Shown: in pieces, positions 15,023 to 15,739 of the stretch
How the letters are laid out: each line of letters starts with the position of its first letter
How positions within the stretch are numbered: position 1 is the first letter of the stretch
Assembly (NCBI GenBank): GCA_027297485.1
Contig: JAPUHZ010000159.1
Coordinates: forward strand, 1 to 15,739
Length of the DNA stretch: 15,739 bases
Direction of reading: 5' to 3'
From: Deltaproteobacteria bacterium
Lineage (GTDB): Bacteria > Desulfobacterota_B > Binatia > UBA9968
The notes under the pieces: model-generated
Database searches by the model: none
What the model was told of the DNA's origin: nothing
What the model saw: the letters and a program-made list of their open reading frames with translations, nothing else
Position numbers and translations under genes: made by a program

Positions 15023-15126
15023 TGACCTAATACCCTGTTATCGGATACTCTCCACCAAAGGCCGTTAGCGGTCAGCTATCCGTCAAGGACTGAAAACTGA
15101 ATGCTGATGGCTGAAAGCTAATTCCA
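15023..15126. repeat. Intergenic repeat, copy 2, with hairpin
   Basis: This is a direct repeat of the copy at 14785-14875, beginning 238 bases after it. Within it, 15065-15080 (TTAGCGGTCAGCTATC) and 15106-15121 (GATGGCTGAAAGCTAA) are complementary at 13 of 16 positions around a 25-base loop. The CTGAA/GCTGA-rich right half resembles short degenerate repeats that I recall as common between genes in many environmental bacterial genomes. Confidence 0.75.
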
Positions 15127-15193
15127 AGTTCTTGTTGGCCATGCATCAAAAGCAAGTTCTGATCATTTTTTAGGGACAAGGAGGTACAAACCT

Positions 15194-15739
15194 ATGGCTA
15201 GAGATGAACTCGAATCTGTCGCTCAATCGCTCGTCCCAAAGGGGAAAGGCATCCTTGCTGCTGATGAGAGCTCTGGTACGATCAAGAGGCGGTTTGACAG
15301 CATCAAACTTGAATCAACCGAGGAAAACCGCCGTTCGTACCGCGAGATGCTGTTCACCGTGTCTGGTATCGAGGAGTTCATCAGCGGTGTGATCCTTTAT
15401 GACGAGACCATCCGTCAGAAGGCCAAGGACGGGACACCATTACCTGAGGTGCTTTCACGGAAAGGCATCATCCCCGGTATCAAGGTCGACAAGGGGGCCA
15501 TGGACCTGGCGGCTTTTCCCGGAGAAAAAATCACCGAGGGTCTTGATGGTCTCCGTGCCCGGCTTATCGAATACCGCGCCTTAGGGGCTCGTTTCGCCAA
15601 GTGGAGGGCGGTGATCAGCATCGGTGAAGGGATACCGAGCCGCGCCTGTATAGAAGGCAATGCGCACGCCCTTGCACGGTATGCCTCCTTATGTCAGGAG
15701 ACAGGTCTGGTACCCATCGTCGAGCCCGAAGTCCTGATG
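15194..15739 (+). CDS. Class I fructose-1,6-bisphosphate aldolase (5' part)
   Basis: The frame is open from ATG 15194 to the window end and gives 182 residues. It matches the animal/plant-like class I aldolase, the cytoplasmic enzyme that splits fructose 1,6-bisphosphate into dihydroxyacetone phosphate and glyceraldehyde 3-phosphate, and acts in reverse in gluconeogenesis. Motifs are KGILAADESSGTIKRRF (18-34), GIKVDKGAMDLA (95-106), GARFAKWRAV (131-140), ARYASLCQE (161-169) and VPIVEPEVLM (173-182). Counterparts of rabbit D33, K107, K146 and E187 appear to be D24, K97, K136 and E177. The Schiff-base lysine (rabbit K229) lies beyond the window. AAGGAGGT at 15178-15185, eight bases before the ATG, is the strongest ribosome site in the window. 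It is probably transcribed separately from nuo, given the 451-base gap. Confidence 0.95.
   Translation, partial: MARDELESVAQSLVPKGKGILAADESSGTIKRRFDSIKLESTEENRRSYREMLFTVSGIEEFISGVILYDETIRQKAKDGTPLPEVLSRKGIIPGIKVDKGAMDLAAFPGEKITEGLDGLRARLIEYRALGARFAKWRAVISIGEGIPSRACIEGNAHALARYASLCQETGLVPIVEPEVLM

Larger units (their letters stand above)
14743..15193. other. Repeat-bearing intergenic region between nuoN and the aldolase
   Basis: These 451 bases contain no supported gene. They hold two diverged copies of one repeat (listed separately), an 8-base palindrome CTCCGGAG (14876-14883) and an AT-rich patch TATATTTAAAAAC near 14962. A weak promoter candidate for the aldolase lies in the second repeat: TTGACC (15022-15027) and GATACT (15044-15049) with a 16-base spacer. 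In the first copy the equivalent bases read ATGACC and GGATGC and have lost it. Confidence 0.5.

Noticed and set aside
1..15739. CRISPR array, tRNA or rRNA genes, transposase
   Set aside because: No regularly spaced direct repeats, no tRNA-like T-arm with matching acceptor stem, no rRNA-like block and no transposase frame were seen.

Overview
The window carries a bacterial complex I operon, nuoABCDHIJKLMN (4218-14742, + strand), with no nuoE, nuoF or nuoG. To its left is an accessory region; to its right is the start of a class I fructose-bisphosphate aldolase gene that runs off the end. GC content looks moderate, starts are mostly Shine-Dalgarno led, and the intergenic spaces hold degenerate AT-rich and 'CTGAA' type repeats. 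I take it as an uncultured bacterium of the broad Desulfobacterota / Nitrospirota / NC10-Rokubacteria type. This is an impression from gene style and repeats, not a phylogenetic result.

Left region (1-3956). Bases 1-135 are the C-terminal end of an unidentified membrane protein. A broken second copy of the 3' end of larC follows (159-359, - strand), then a VapBC-type toxin-antitoxin pair (461-1083, + strand), then an intact larC (1092-2288, - strand). The larC fragment and the intact larC 3' end are direct repeats exactly 960 bases apart and about 85% identical over about 170 bases. The toxin-antitoxin module therefore sits inside a larC-flanked segment. A GC-rich stretch without a convincing gene (2289-2744) holds a run of perfect and near-perfect stem-loops between about 2546 and 2734. 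Then comes a FrsA/DHPON-hydrolase-like alpha/beta hydrolase (2745-3956, - strand), divergent from the nuo operon.

nuo operon. A good sigma70-like promoter (4158-4187) precedes nuoA. The genes encode the quinone-reducing connecting module (B, C, D, I) and the full membrane arm (A, H, J, K, L, M, N). The cluster-binding cysteines of NuoB and NuoI and the key Glu/Lys residues of the antiporter-like subunits are present. The NADH-oxidising module is absent, so the electron donor is either supplied by genes elsewhere or is not NADH. Gaps of 142, 72 and 108 bases (I-J, K-L, L-M) interrupt an otherwise tight operon and contain stem-loops. The K-L gap holds a heptamer-repeat hairpin.

Right region (14743-15739). 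A 451-base gap with two diverged copies of a roughly 100-base repeat leads to the class I aldolase gene, which has a strong Shine-Dalgarno.

I found no clearly new multi-gene system. The items most worth a second look are the larC-flanked vapBC segment, the structured non-coding stretch at 2546-2734, and the 11-subunit complex I.
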